Shown one piece after another: positions 10,115 through 18,638 of a DNA stretch of 64,000 nt (positions are counted from its first letter, which is position 1; each line of letters begins with the position of its first letter). Source of the DNA: Belliella aquatica (GTDB taxonomy: Bacteria > Bacteroidota > Bacteroidia > Cytophagales > Cyclobacteriaceae); the NCBI RefSeq assembly GCF_014637795.1, contig NZ_BMFD01000017.1:17197-81196 (forward strand), read 5' to 3'. Position numbers and translations under genes: made by a program. The notes beneath the pieces are model-generated. The model worked only from the letters and a program-made list of their open reading frames with translations. It made no database searches and was not told the origin of the DNA.

Positions 10115-11368
10115 CTATTTTTTCTTAAGTGATTCTATCCTTTTTTTATAATAATTATCTCCACTAATTTCAAAAGCTTTAGTTACAAACTTTAGAGCAT
10201 TGCCATTATCACCATTTCTTTCATAATAATCTGCCATAGAATCATAGGTATTTGCACTTTCAGGATAATACTCCATGGCAAGTTCAAAGTACATTTTCGA
10301 TTTTTCTTGTTGTTGCATATCCATATTCATGTAACCTGACATAATTAAAAGTTCTTCTGGATAAGGTGGTTCGGCATATCCAAAATGGTCTTTGAGCTTC
10401 TTTTCCCTATATTTTACTATACTAAAAAGCTCTTCTTTAGGTGTGTCAAATGAATTTATTTTATCAGTGTTTTCCATTTGATACCATTCAAAAATTGAAA
10501 TTAAACCGTCCATGATAGACGGAAGAGGAATGGTTCCATGTATATCTCTGGGATAAAATTTCCATTTAAAAGTCAATCCGTTTTTAACGTTTTCCTCTAC
10601 TAGTTTTGAAAAGGCAATATTCGAACGGGAGAACAAAGTGAAGTTCGTTGTGTCCTGCATCACATTATCGATTGTTACCTCTGAGTCCTGCAAATTCAAT
10701 TGCCCGCTCAAAGAAATGAACAAAGCTTTGTTTTCATGTTTCTGAGTGGCAAGGATCTCATCTGCTTCTTTCAATAATTTTTGATTATCCCAATCCAGAC
10801 TTGGGTCGATGGCTAAGTAATTCGCAAATAAACCAGGTTGATTAATTAACGTGGAAATAGTAAACAAGCCTCCATAAGAATGACCAATTAATGTTCTATA
10901 GTGGGTAACTGGATATTTGTTTTCTATAAAAGGAATAAGTTCTGTTTCGACAAACTTTCTAAAATTATCAGCTTCCCCATTTTTTTCATTAAAAGGCATC
11001 CCAAATTGGGTATTTATGGTTGATGTGGTTAAATCCCTTAATCTGTTTTTTTTATTGGAGATGCCGACCAGTACCATTTCGGGCATAAATCCGCCACTGT
11101 AAAAATGATGCACAGCGTTAAGTGTTGGAAGAAATATTTCTCCATCTAAAATAAAGGATACCGGATATTTCTGCTTTTTCTCAGGGTTGTAGCTGTCGGG
11201 AAGTTGAATGTAGATTTTTCTTGACTCGTTTAGGACCCCAGAAAAGAGACTATCCAAAACACCTACTTTTTGTAAAAACTGTTGGTTTTCATTTGTCTGA
11301 GCATTTCCAAACTGTTGAATGAGGATGATGATTCCGAAAGTCAAAATTGCTTGTAAGATGTGTTTCAT
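10115..11368 (-). CDS. Secreted esterase (Fes/IroE-like) with TPR tail
   Basis: A 417-residue protein with a signal peptide (residues 1-23, ending QFGNAQ). The middle is an alpha/beta hydrolase of the putative-esterase family (enterochelin esterase-like): VSFILDGEIF, then nucleophile Ser164 in GHSYGG, an aspartate in AIDPSLDW and a His in YPRDIHGTIPLPS. The C-terminal ~90 residues resemble one or two TPR units (GYMNMDMQQQEKSKMYFELA; YYPESANTYDSMADYYERNG). Similar proteins hydrolyse acyl or siderophore esters; which one this cleaves is unknown. Exported, so it works outside the cytoplasm. Confidence 0.85.
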   Translation of the reverse strand: MKHILQAILTFGIIILIQQFGNAQTNENQQFLQKVGVLDSLFSGVLNESRKIYIQLPDSYNPEKKQKYPVSFILDGEIFLPTLNAVHHFYSGGFMPEMVLVGISNKKNRLRDLTTSTINTQFGMPFNEKNGEADNFRKFVETELIPFIENKYPVTHYRTLIGHSYGGLFTISTLINQPGLFANYLAIDPSLDWDNQKLLKEADEILATQKHENKALFISLSGQLNLQDSEVTIDNVMQDTTNFTLFSRSNIAFSKLVEENVKNGLTFKWKFYPRDIHGTIPLPSIMDGLISIFEWYQMENTDKINSFDTPKEELFSIVKYREKKLKDHFGYAEPPYPEELLIMSGYMNMDMQQQEKSKMYFELAMEYYPESANTYDSMADYYERNGDNGNALKFVTKAFEISGDNYYKKRIESLKKK

Positions 11369-11435
11369 TTTGTTATTTTAATATCACTGAGTTATATTTT
11401 TAGTATTTTCATTGTCATAATTTCTAACAGAACTA

Positions 11436-12500
11436 CTAGCTATTTTGCTTCTTTAGTATTTTTACAATTCGGCTATAGACCATTTCCGCTATACTCCATT
11501 CATACCCATCAAAGTTGGTAGTATTATTGAATTGGATGACTACCATATCCATATCTTTGTGGTATTTCGCGATACTCTGATAGCCAGGGAGCAAACCTGT
11601 ATGTTCGTACACGTAAATAGAAGAATATATCTCCTGTTCCCCCTCCTTAAATACCGAGCCATCGTTTAATGCCTTCAAAAATTTACCCACATCCTCAGCA
11701 GTAGCTAGCATTAAGCCTGTGTCTTCATACTTAAAATCTTTATCAACGCCAACATAATTGCCACTCATCACGTCGTCTAAATCCACTTCGCTAAGCGAAC
11801 CGAAAGTGTTTTTCAGCCCAAGTGGGTTTAAGATTTCGTCTTTTATGTATTGTTGGTGTGGATAGCCCAATATTTTATCCATGAGGTCTTCAATCAACAT
11901 GTAATTGGTATTTGAATAACCATAATCTTCACCCGGTTCAAAGTCAGCAGGCAAATCCAGTCCGTAATCAAGTATTTCTTGTCGGCCTTTTGGAGGTTTT
12001 TTCCAATAATCTGGATGGTCCACGAAATTGGGAATGCCACTGCGATGCTGAAGCATCATTCTCAAGGTGATTTTGTCCGAATATTGAATTCTTCCGGCGA
12101 GTTCTGGAAAATATACAGCGAGTGTTTTATCTAAAGATAAACGCCCTTCTTTAACTAATTTGGCGGTAGCAACAGCCAAATATAATTTGGTGATACTGCC
12201 AATCTTAAATAGCGCTTGCGGGTAGGCAGGTATTTTATTTTCTCGGTCGTGCCAGCCTGCGGCATAAAACTCTGGTGGCTTTCCAGTTTGATCCACGTAA
12301 ACAATCAGACCATCAAATCCATATTCAATTGCTTCATCTATTTGTTCTTGAACCGTATCAGGGAGTGGTAAAATCCAAGCCTTTACCAAAATCCATGGTA
12401 CGAAGTACAAGGAGCCTATGCTTGCAAGAATAAATACGGTTCTGAGTATTCGTTTTGTTTTTTTCTTTTTCAAAATATTCTTTTTTTCTTGGTGGTGCAC
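11436..12500 (-). CDS. Class C beta-lactamase-related serine hydrolase
   Basis: A 354-residue serine hydrolase of the beta-lactamase/D-Ala-D-Ala carboxypeptidase family. A basic N-terminus is followed by a hydrophobic anchor (about 20-42), so the catalytic domain faces the periplasm. Motifs: SxxK at Ser102-Lys105 (GSITK), YSN at 195-197, and HTG (YEHTGLLPG) in place of KTG. Such enzymes are mostly peptidases or esterases of cell-wall peptides rather than true antibiotic lactamases. The start is GTG at 12498-12500. The next genes upstream are relics, so its own promoter probably lies within the 110 bases upstream. Confidence 0.9.
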   Translation of the reverse strand: MHHQEKKNILKKKKTKRILRTVFILASIGSLYFVPWILVKAWILPLPDTVQEQIDEAIEYGFDGLIVYVDQTGKPPEFYAAGWHDRENKIPAYPQALFKIGSITKLYLAVATAKLVKEGRLSLDKTLAVYFPELAGRIQYSDKITLRMMLQHRSGIPNFVDHPDYWKKPPKGRQEILDYGLDLPADFEPGEDYGYSNTNYMLIEDLMDKILGYPHQQYIKDEILNPLGLKNTFGSLSEVDLDDVMSGNYVGVDKDFKYEDTGLMLATAEDVGKFLKALNDGSVFKEGEQEIYSSIYVYEHTGLLPGYQSIAKYHKDMDMVVIQFNNTTNFDGYEWSIAEMVYSRIVKILKKQNS

Positions 12501-12612
12501 TTTTATTAAATTGGTTATTAGTCGTGTTTTGTATGGTTTACTATATGTGTTGGCTGTTGCTTGTATTCATTTTTTATTTTTAACGAACTATTTCCAAAAT
12601 ACAACAAGAAAT

Positions 12613-13651
12613 TTAATTCATGGCAATTGGAAACATCGTATGTTCTATCTCTTTATATTCATTCATTTTACCTGTTTTACATTCTTGAAATAAATGGGTC
12701 AGGTTTTCTAACTCCATCACCTTATATTTCTTATTCCCACCTTTGATTAAAGCATTTCGTATGGTACTTTGATTGGTGCTTGTATTAACTTGAGTTTCCT
12801 TGCTTCCATTTAAAGACAATATAGGAATAGTTAATTTTTCAAATTCATCAGCTGGATTATAGTATGAGAAATAGACGTTCCAAGGTTTTTAAACAGTTTC
12901 GGTTTCATTCTGAATGAATTTTCTGATATTCTCATCAGGTGCACCTAAAGATTTTAAAATTGGAGTTGAATAAGTGTTATTATGTGCTGTTAACTATTTT
13001 CTTTCGTAGACTCTCCGAAGTCTCGATCATCAAAACGCAATACAGCAATGCCTTTACGTGTATGGTAATCTGAAAGCACTAAAAAAGGCTTGTGGGTAGG
13101 AATGCTTCCATCTCTGTCGTGTCTTCCACTTCCACTGATTAAATAACCACTGGGAATTTCTCTCTTCCTATTGGACGTGTAATTGTTGCTGCCTGTACTA
13201 AAATAGCCCTGGGATTTTCAAAAATAACTTCTTCCTCAAAATATAGATAGAGCTTTTCCGGCACTTGTGGTCTGCTGAGGGCTGCACTTTTTGGATTTCC
13301 CTTTTTTAAATTTAAAATGAGCTTAGTACCACCTTCAGTATATTCGTCTTCAATTAACTGTGTGGTTTCGTTTAATTTTCCTTCGTATTTCATACCAACA
13401 TTTGAACCGTCGATATTTAGTGCTCCATTTTTAAAAGTGGTCGCTTTTGGTTTAATGCCAGATATATCAAAATTAGGGACAGCCATAGTTGTATTATAAG
13501 CTCCACCATTTCTCTCAAAAAGAAAAACAAAGGTTATTTCTTTATTGTCTGGGTTGGTTGCAATTCCATGCCACACCCCTGAAATATCTTGTGAAAGTAC
13601 ATTCATGACTGAGAATGCTGTTAAAAGTGTTGTTATTATTAATGATTTCAT
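12613..13651 (-). pseudogene. Broken secreted alpha/beta hydrolase
   Basis: Three pieces of one gene lie in order on the minus strand. The first (13139-13651, 170 residues) has a signal peptide and an N-terminal beta domain ending REKFPVVI. There a T run is one base short, and the next frame continues LISGSGRHDRDGSIPTHKPF and IAVLRFDDRDFGEST. About 150 residues that would carry the GxSxGG nucleophile are missing. The last piece reads PWNVYFSYYNPADEF, IPILSLNGSKETQVN and LTHLFQECKTGKMNEYKEIE, the standard C-terminus of this hydrolase family, with one more in-frame stop. The missing serine region means no active enzyme can be made. Confidence 0.8.
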
Positions 13652-13852
13652 CTATTTATAATTTGTTTTTAGAGTTTAGATGGAATCTCGCACATTTTAC
13701 AATCATTCCAGTGTTTGTCGCTTTCGTCATGTTCGATTCCATATTTGTTAAATTTTAAACATAGATATCCTAACCAAAATTTTTTGGGGAAATTCATTTG
13801 AAAATAATAGTTTAAGTAATCAGGGGATAGAGAATGTTTGCAGTGGTATTTG

Positions 13853-14305
13853 TTAAATCAAATTTCCTCCAGCTTTTACCTGAGAATCCATATAACGACC
13901 GATTACTATACCAACTAGCAAACCAAGGCTAATTCCAAAGGCGATTCCTAAAGACCGCTCAAGACTTGATAATAACAAAACTCCAATAAGCACTCCAAAA
14001 GATGAACCAATAGCTATACCCAAATTAGTATAATGTCCAATTGAAGTTAAAGAAAACGTATCCTTTAAGTATTTTTCAAATTTACGAAATGCTTTTGCGA
14101 AGTACTTTTTCCTATTCCTAGGATTCGATCCTAAATTTAAATTCTTCAATTCAGTTTCGATAGATTGAATTTCTTCTTTTGAGAATCCTCTATTTTTCAA
14201 TTCGTGCAGAACATGCAGAAATTTTTCATAAATTTTTATTTCAGAAGTTGCAGAAGTTTCAGTTTTTAAACTTTCGAAAAAGTTTGTTGCCTCTTGTAAT
14301 GTCAT
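13853..14305 (-). CDS. Small glycine-rich membrane protein, ECF-regulated
   Basis: A 150-residue protein I do not recognise by name. The first ~85 residues are helical and charged and are followed by a basic stretch (NPRNRKKYFAKAFRKFEKYL). Two hydrophobic, glycine-rich helices follow (LGIAIGSSFGVLIGVLLL and LGIAFGISLGLLVGIVIG) with GxxxG-like packing, typical of small inner-membrane hairpin proteins. Immediately upstream is the same promoter-like motif found before the ECF sigma gene about 1.25 kb away, so it is probably a member of that sigma factor's regulon. Confidence 0.75.
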   Translation of the reverse strand: MTLQEATNFFESLKTETSATSEIKIYEKFLHVLHELKNRGFSKEEIQSIETELKNLNLGSNPRNRKKYFAKAFRKFEKYLKDTFSLTSIGHYTNLGIAIGSSFGVLIGVLLLSSLERSLGIAFGISLGLLVGIVIGRYMDSQVKAGGNLI

Positions 14306-14322
14306 ACCACTTAATTTTATTG

Positions 14323-14358
14323 TTTTTTATTTAGTGGCTGGAGGCAAAAAATATTACA
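14323..14358 (-). promoter_or_regulatory. Putative ECF sigma promoter for the 13853-14305 gene
   Basis: Minus strand reads TGTAATATTT, ten bases, then GCCACTAAATAAAAAA. The copy in front of the sigma gene at 15560-15595 has both blocks identical with the same ten-base spacer, while the spacer bases themselves differ. Two conserved blocks with a free spacer is the pattern of a -35/-10 pair. It lies about 18 bases upstream of the ATG at 14305. Confidence 0.7.
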
Positions 14359-14419
14359 CAAAAAACCATCTTTTTTTTAAATCTAAAAAAGCTTTTAAAT
14401 CAAGTCTTGAGAGGGGTTT

Positions 14420-15076
14420 TTAACTGCGTAAACTTTCTAAATCAGTCATTAATTCATCCAATTTTCTCAATACCCTTCCGTAAATTATGTTCAAATCCCA
14501 ACTATAAATCCGGCCACCAAAATATGCCAATAGCCCCATAATTAAGACGGCAATGATTATAGCCATCAAGGGTATTCCAAGAATCAAATAGGTTTCCGGA
14601 AAACGTATTAGAGTTTTATCAACAAGTCTATGTCCCAGGTCAGTGCCTTCAGCATCTTTAAACCAAAACCCCAAAACAAAAGACAAAAAGAAAATGGGAT
14701 ACATAAATTTAGAGAATCGCTTATTAATGGCTATTTGTTTTTTGATCCAATTGCTGAAAGCCTTGAGGTATTGATAGCTATTTTGTCCTTGATCAATCCT
14801 TTCCAATTTATTCAACAAATTCTTGTTTATAAAGACATGCACCATCAGCGTTATAAAAAATAGTGCTCCCATTACCGGAATGTCCAAATAATAGGAAATA
14901 ATCAGAAAGAGAAATGATCCTATTACAATTGCGATCAAGTTGTTGCGAAACATCCGCTTGAACTTATCAATGATATGAATTGATTTTTGGTTGTAAAGGT
15001 TATCTATCTCCGGTGCTATTAAGTTATCATTCTTTTGAAAGCCTTCTTTCCAAATATTTTCAATTGATCTTTCCAT
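14420..15076 (-). CDS. Membrane partner of ECF sigma factor (possible anti-sigma)
   Basis: A 218-residue protein with a cytoplasmic N-terminus of about 45 residues and about four membrane helices, including LIAIVIGSFLFLIISYYL and YLILGIPLMAIIIAVLIMGL, then a charged tail (VLRKLDELMTDLESLRS). Its start overlaps the end of the sigma factor gene by 17 bases, so the two are made together. Position and topology suggest it holds or modulates the sigma factor, but it lacks a recognisable zinc-finger anti-sigma motif, so this role is inferred from context only. Confidence 0.75.
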   Translation of the reverse strand: MERSIENIWKEGFQKNDNLIAPEIDNLYNQKSIHIIDKFKRMFRNNLIAIVIGSFLFLIISYYLDIPVMGALFFITLMVHVFINKNLLNKLERIDQGQNSYQYLKAFSNWIKKQIAINKRFSKFMYPIFFLSFVLGFWFKDAEGTDLGHRLVDKTLIRFPETYLILGIPLMAIIIAVLIMGLLAYFGGRIYSWDLNIIYGRVLRKLDELMTDLESLRS

Positions 15077-15551
15077 CTAATATTTTTTTTAATCTCATTT
15101 TAATTCTTTGAACACGAACACCAATATTGTTTGGATTTGTACCCATAATATCAGCGATTTCCTGATATGATTTTTCTTCTAAATAGAGCATGATAATGGC
15201 TCTATCAATTTCTGATAGTTTTCGAATAGCATCATAGAGCAGATTTAGAGATTCGTCAGAAAATGCATAATTGTCTTCTGTTTCTTGAGCAGGCAAAGAA
15301 TCGGATACAAAAGGCTGACTGTTGCTTTTCTTTTTCTTCAATAAAGTCAAACAAACATTTAGCGAAATTCGATAAACCCAAGTGCTCCATTGGGATTCCT
15401 CACGAAAGTTTTCTTTACTCCTCCAAATTTGCAAACATACTTCCTGGTAATAATCTTCAAAATCCTCTTGTGAATTGGTATATGCCCTACACAATTTGAT
15501 GATTATTCCAGAAAAAGGAAGTATAGATGTTTTATAAAAATCGGAACTCAA
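15060..15551 (-). CDS. ECF-family RNA polymerase sigma factor
   Basis: A 163-residue sigma-70 factor of the extracytoplasmic-function type. Region 2 is visible at about 20-75 (DFEDYYQEVCLQIWRSKENF, then WSTWVYRISLNVC) and region 4 at about 105-160 (LSEIDRAIIMLYLEEKSYQE and MGTNPNNIGVRVQRIKMRLK). It directs RNA polymerase to a small regulon. The start used is TTG at 15549-15551; no in-frame ATG lies near. Directly upstream is the shared TGTAATATTT...GCCACTAAATA motif, which suggests autoregulation. If the motif is the promoter, the leader is only about ten bases. Confidence 0.92.
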   Translation of the reverse strand: MSSDFYKTSILPFSGIIIKLCRAYTNSQEDFEDYYQEVCLQIWRSKENFREESQWSTWVYRISLNVCLTLLKKKKSNSQPFVSDSLPAQETEDNYAFSDESLNLLYDAIRKLSEIDRAIIMLYLEEKSYQEIADIMGTNPNNIGVRVQRIKMRLKKILDGKIN

Positions 15552-15559
15552 ATCTGCTT

Positions 15560-15595
15560 TTTTTTATTTAGTGGCTCAAATCTTGAAATATTACA
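15560..15595 (-). promoter_or_regulatory. Putative autoregulated ECF sigma promoter
   Basis: Same two-block motif as at 14323-14358: TGTAATATTT, ten bases, GCCACTAAATAAAAAA on the minus strand. Presence before both the sigma operon and a nearby membrane-protein gene is what marks it as the target of this sigma factor. Inference from duplication, not from a known consensus. Confidence 0.7.
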
Positions 15596-15653
15596 TTAAA
15601 ATTAGAATTTTCTAAAGATATTTTTTAGGACATTAGATAATCCAAAACCTGTG

Positions 15654-16097
15654 TTAGTACCAGTCGTTCTGTCCTTCATTTTTTAGATAATTGTCAATCT
15701 CATTGTCAGCGTATTTTTTTTGTTCTGTCGTAAATTTATAGACACTGCTGTCGAGCTAGCAATGCATAAAACCGTCATAACACTTTCCAATGTGTTTTTC
15801 TTGGGTATAAATCTGGAAATGGCAAACATCACTGTTGTCTAGGTATTTTTTCAGTAGTTCTATAATTTCATATTTGCTGTCAGACGTGATAAGCAATTTA
15901 AGTCCACCGTCCCAAATAGGAAACTGTCCGAATTTTGTGTCTTTATATATATAGCTGTCATACCGAGAAGATTTAAAAACTTCCATTTGTATGTCTAACA
16001 TGCAGTTTTGTATGGGATTAATAGATTGATTTTTTATTTCAGCTAATTTATAGTTCTTAAATGTAATTATTGTCCAGTTGCACTGCAATTCTACCAT
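15654..16097 (-). pseudogene. Unrecognised gene interrupted by an in-frame TAG
   Basis: The first 113 residues (16097 down to 15759) end FMHC at a TAG (15756-15758), but the same frame continues for 33 more sensible codons (LDSSVYKFTTEQKKYADNEI, then DNYLKNEGQNDWY) to a TAA at 15654-15656. The protein would be about 147 residues, with several Cys and Trp, and no signal peptide. Family unknown; size and context would fit a small immunity-type protein, but nothing proves it. The gene starts next to the truncated SDR gene, whose 5' part is missing at this junction. Confidence 0.5.
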
Positions 16098-16112
16098 ACA
16101 GCTGTCTGGGGA

Positions 16113-16697
16113 TTGTTCAATAATGCTGATTTTGGTGAATATGGGCCTTTGGAAGCATTTAGTAGGGATAAAATTCTAAGACAGTTCAATACTAATGTTA
16201 TTGGGCTTTTAGATGTTACTAAAGTTGTTTTACCTCATTTTAGACAAAATAAAAAAGGTATTATCATCAATATTTCTTCGATAGGAGGGAAGATGACTTT
16301 TCCTTTGGGTACATTGTACCATGGGACAAAATTTGCAGTAGAGGGAATTTCCGAATCACTTTACTATGAAGTAGGGCAATTTGGAGGACAGGTGAAAATT
16401 GTTGAACCAGGTATGATAGCAACGGATTTTAGTGGAAGATCTTTTGATTTTAGTAATGATGAAAGTATGACAGAATATCAAAATATTGTCGGTGCTTTGA
16501 TGACAGCTATGCCATCAATGGCTCAAAATGCTTCTCCAGCAAATACAGTGGCGGAAATAATCTTTGAAGCTGCTACAGATGGCAAAAATCAACTGCGGTA
16601 TACTGCTGGTGAAGATGCTAAAACCCTTATGGCAAACCGTCAACAATATGATGATGCTATATTCCTAGGTGGTATTAAATCACAATTTGGACTTTAA
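16113..16697 (+). pseudogene. Short-chain dehydrogenase lacking its N-terminus
   Basis: The readable part begins at the NNAG motif (here NNADFGEYGPLE, with Gly changed to Asp) and continues through the catalytic region: Ser in INISSIGGK, and Tyr-x-x-x-Lys in LYHGTKFAVEG, then the PG motif in KIVEPGMIATDF. About 80 residues holding the TGxxxGxG cofactor-binding loop and first strands are absent, replaced by the neighbouring opposite-strand gene. Without them NAD(P) cannot bind normally, so the product is almost surely inactive. The rest is a typical SDR family oxidoreductase. The next two genes follow closely on the same strand. Confidence 0.75.
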
Positions 16698-16709
16698 ATT
16701 AATAGAAAG

Positions 16710-17207
16710 ATGAATTTAATTGAGAAGTATTTCAATGCTGAAAAAGCTGAAAGCTTATTATTTATAGGTTTCGGTATTCTCGCCGTAATTATATCCATTT
16801 ATTTCTTCTTTGTTATAAAAGAGACCTTTTGGAAAGGTATAGCCATTCCTCTAGTCTTTTTTTCTATAGTTCAAATAATTATCGGGGCAACAGTTTTTAC
16901 AAGAAGTCCTGTAGATAATGCGAGAGTAGAAAATATATTAAAGCAAGAATTTCATAAAATTCAATCAGAAGAAATTCCAAGGATGGAGAAGGTGATGAAT
17001 AACTTTGTTAATTATCGCTATTTTGAAATAGCCATGATGTTTTTTGGGATTGTTTTAATGTATGCCTTATCAAATTATGGATTTTGGAAAGGCTTCGGAT
17101 TGGGGCTTTTTCTTCAATGTGCGGTCTTATTATCTTTAGATTTCTTTGCAGAAAAACGGGGTCATTTTTACGTTGAACATTTGAAAGAATTAGTTGAAAG
17201 GAAATGA
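16710..17207 (+). CDS. Four-helix membrane protein of unknown function
   Basis: A 165-residue protein with four predicted membrane helices in two pairs: LLFIGFGILAVIISIYFFFV and GIAIPLVFFSIVQIIIGATV, then about 55 polar residues, then FEIAMMFFGIVLMYAL and GLGLFLQCAVLLSLDFF. I do not recognise a named family. It begins 12 bases after the SDR fragment and its last four bases overlap the next gene (ATGA), so it was part of an SDR-membrane protein-AraC operon. It appears intact. Confidence 0.7.
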   Translation: MNLIEKYFNAEKAESLLFIGFGILAVIISIYFFFVIKETFWKGIAIPLVFFSIVQIIIGATVFTRSPVDNARVENILKQEFHKIQSEEIPRMEKVMNNFVNYRYFEIAMMFFGIVLMYALSNYGFWKGFGLGLFLQCAVLLSLDFFAEKRGHFYVEHLKELVERK

Positions 17208-17785
17208 GAGAAGTAATTCATCTTCGTAGCGTTGCGGACTTATATAAATTATTCAATCTGGGGAACAGTCATCACCCATTAGTAGCTGTTTTAGATTTCA
17301 GTAAAGTAAGTGAACAGGTGGAGGGGAATTCTAAAATTTCTACTGACTTCTATTCTGTTATGTTCAAAAACTATTGTAAGAATAATGTCAAATATGGCAG
17401 AAAACCAATTGACTTTCAAGACGGTAATTTAATATGTATTGCACCCAATCAAACTATTGAAATAGATAATGAAATTGAACAGCATGAGAAGATGATGGGT
17501 TGGGGTTTGTTTTTTCATCCTGACTTAATCAGGGCAACTTCATTGAATGATAAATTAAAAAGTCACAGCTTTTTTCATTACGAGGTTTCAGAAGCACTTC
17601 ATCTTTCTGACAAAGAAAAAACTATTCTATTTGAATGTGTTCAAAAAATTCAAGCTGAACTTCAAGAAAATATTGATGTTCATAGCCAATATATTATTGT
17701 ATCAACTATTGAACTATTACTGAACTATTGTTCACGGTTTTATTGTAGGCAGATGATTACAAGAAGCTACACTAACAAAATGTGA
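17204..17785 (+). pseudogene. AraC-family regulator lacking its DNA-binding domain
   Basis: The 193 residues match the N-terminal sensing half of AraC/XylS-type regulators found next to SDR genes in Bacteroidota (LIRATSLNDKLKSHSFFHYE; LSDKEKTILFECVQKIQAEL; LLLNYCSRFYCRQMITRS). The frame then ends at TNKM-stop, just where the linker to the two C-terminal helix-turn-helix motifs should begin, and downstream sequence does not restore them. So the protein would sense but not bind DNA. The family normally runs to about 290-300 residues. It overlaps the preceding membrane-protein gene by four bases. Confidence 0.7.
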
Positions 17786-17885
17786 CAACTTTTTTCAGGC
17801 GCTATCAACGGAGTAGTCGATTAATAATTGCATATTTATTAGTGAAATCATTGTAAACTGGAGTCTTTGCAGATAATCGTAAATC

Positions 17886-18635
17886 CTATTTATGCCTAAA
17901 CCAACAATCTTCTCGATTGGATTCGTATGACTTAAATCGAGTATTGACTGGGTATCCATGTGTCAATCGCTCTTTGAAATAAGTCCTAGCGATATAATTA
18001 AACGCTCCCATGTCTAGGGTAAAAGGTGTCTTATTGCTAATGGTATATTCTAGATGAATCTGTGAAAGCAGTTCTAAAAATGGAATGATAACCTGAATGC
18101 TTCCACCAATGACTCCACAATTCAACAAGGTTTGGGTTTGGTTTTCTTCTTCAAATTCCAAAAACCCTGGAACCAAAGCTCGTAAATGGTTGCAATGATC
18201 AAACATCCAGCGATTGTTTAATTTTTCCTCTTCATCACCGCAGAATAAACTGTCAGGTTTTTGCGCAAAAAGGAGCTCTTCAAAAGGGTTTTTTATAACT
18301 TCAACATCTGCGATATCTGTCATAAATAGATGTTGAATGCTTTCTTGGTTCTTTTTCAAAAAATCCAAATAGACAATATATCGGTAAACATTCGCATTCA
18401 ATCGTTTATCGAAATCTACCTTTACAAATTGAATATGCTTTGCATTAGCTTGCTTGATGGTCTCCTCAGAGAAATTATTGTGAAAAACAACTCCTCTTAG
18501 ATTCAGTTTTTGAATGGATTCGCACCACTTTTGTATTATTCGAAAATCATCAGCTGGTAGCAATTCATTGCGATTGACGTCATAGACCCCAGTAAAAAGA
18601 GAAGCAAAAATTACATTTCCTGAAGTTTGAATCAT
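17886..18635 (-). CDS. Glycosyltransferase-like protein, unnamed family
   Basis: A 249-residue protein that begins FASLFTGVYDVNRNELL, with alternating strand-helix pattern and a TDIADVEV segment near residue 100 that resembles the DxD metal/sugar-nucleotide site of GT-A folds. Later motifs are LLNCGVIGGS and DMGAFNYIARTYF, similar to family-8/77-like transferases where a bound sugar nucleotide is positioned. It starts three bases after the end of a GT2 gene on the same strand, so both probably act on one glycan. No signal peptide. Function by fold resemblance and neighbour only. Confidence 0.65.
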   Translation of the reverse strand: MIQTSGNVIFASLFTGVYDVNRNELLPADDFRIIQKWCESIQKLNLRGVVFHNNFSEETIKQANAKHIQFVKVDFDKRLNANVYRYIVYLDFLKKNQESIQHLFMTDIADVEVIKNPFEELLFAQKPDSLFCGDEEEKLNNRWMFDHCNHLRALVPGFLEFEEENQTQTLLNCGVIGGSIQVIIPFLELLSQIHLEYTISNKTPFTLDMGAFNYIARTYFKERLTHGYPVNTRFKSYESNREDCWFRHK

Positions 18636-18638
18636 GGT

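Noticed and set aside
12418..12746. Two plus-strand frames rich in Phe and Leu
   Set aside because: Antisense to the serine hydrolase start and to the hydrolase relic; low-complexity from AT-rich DNA.
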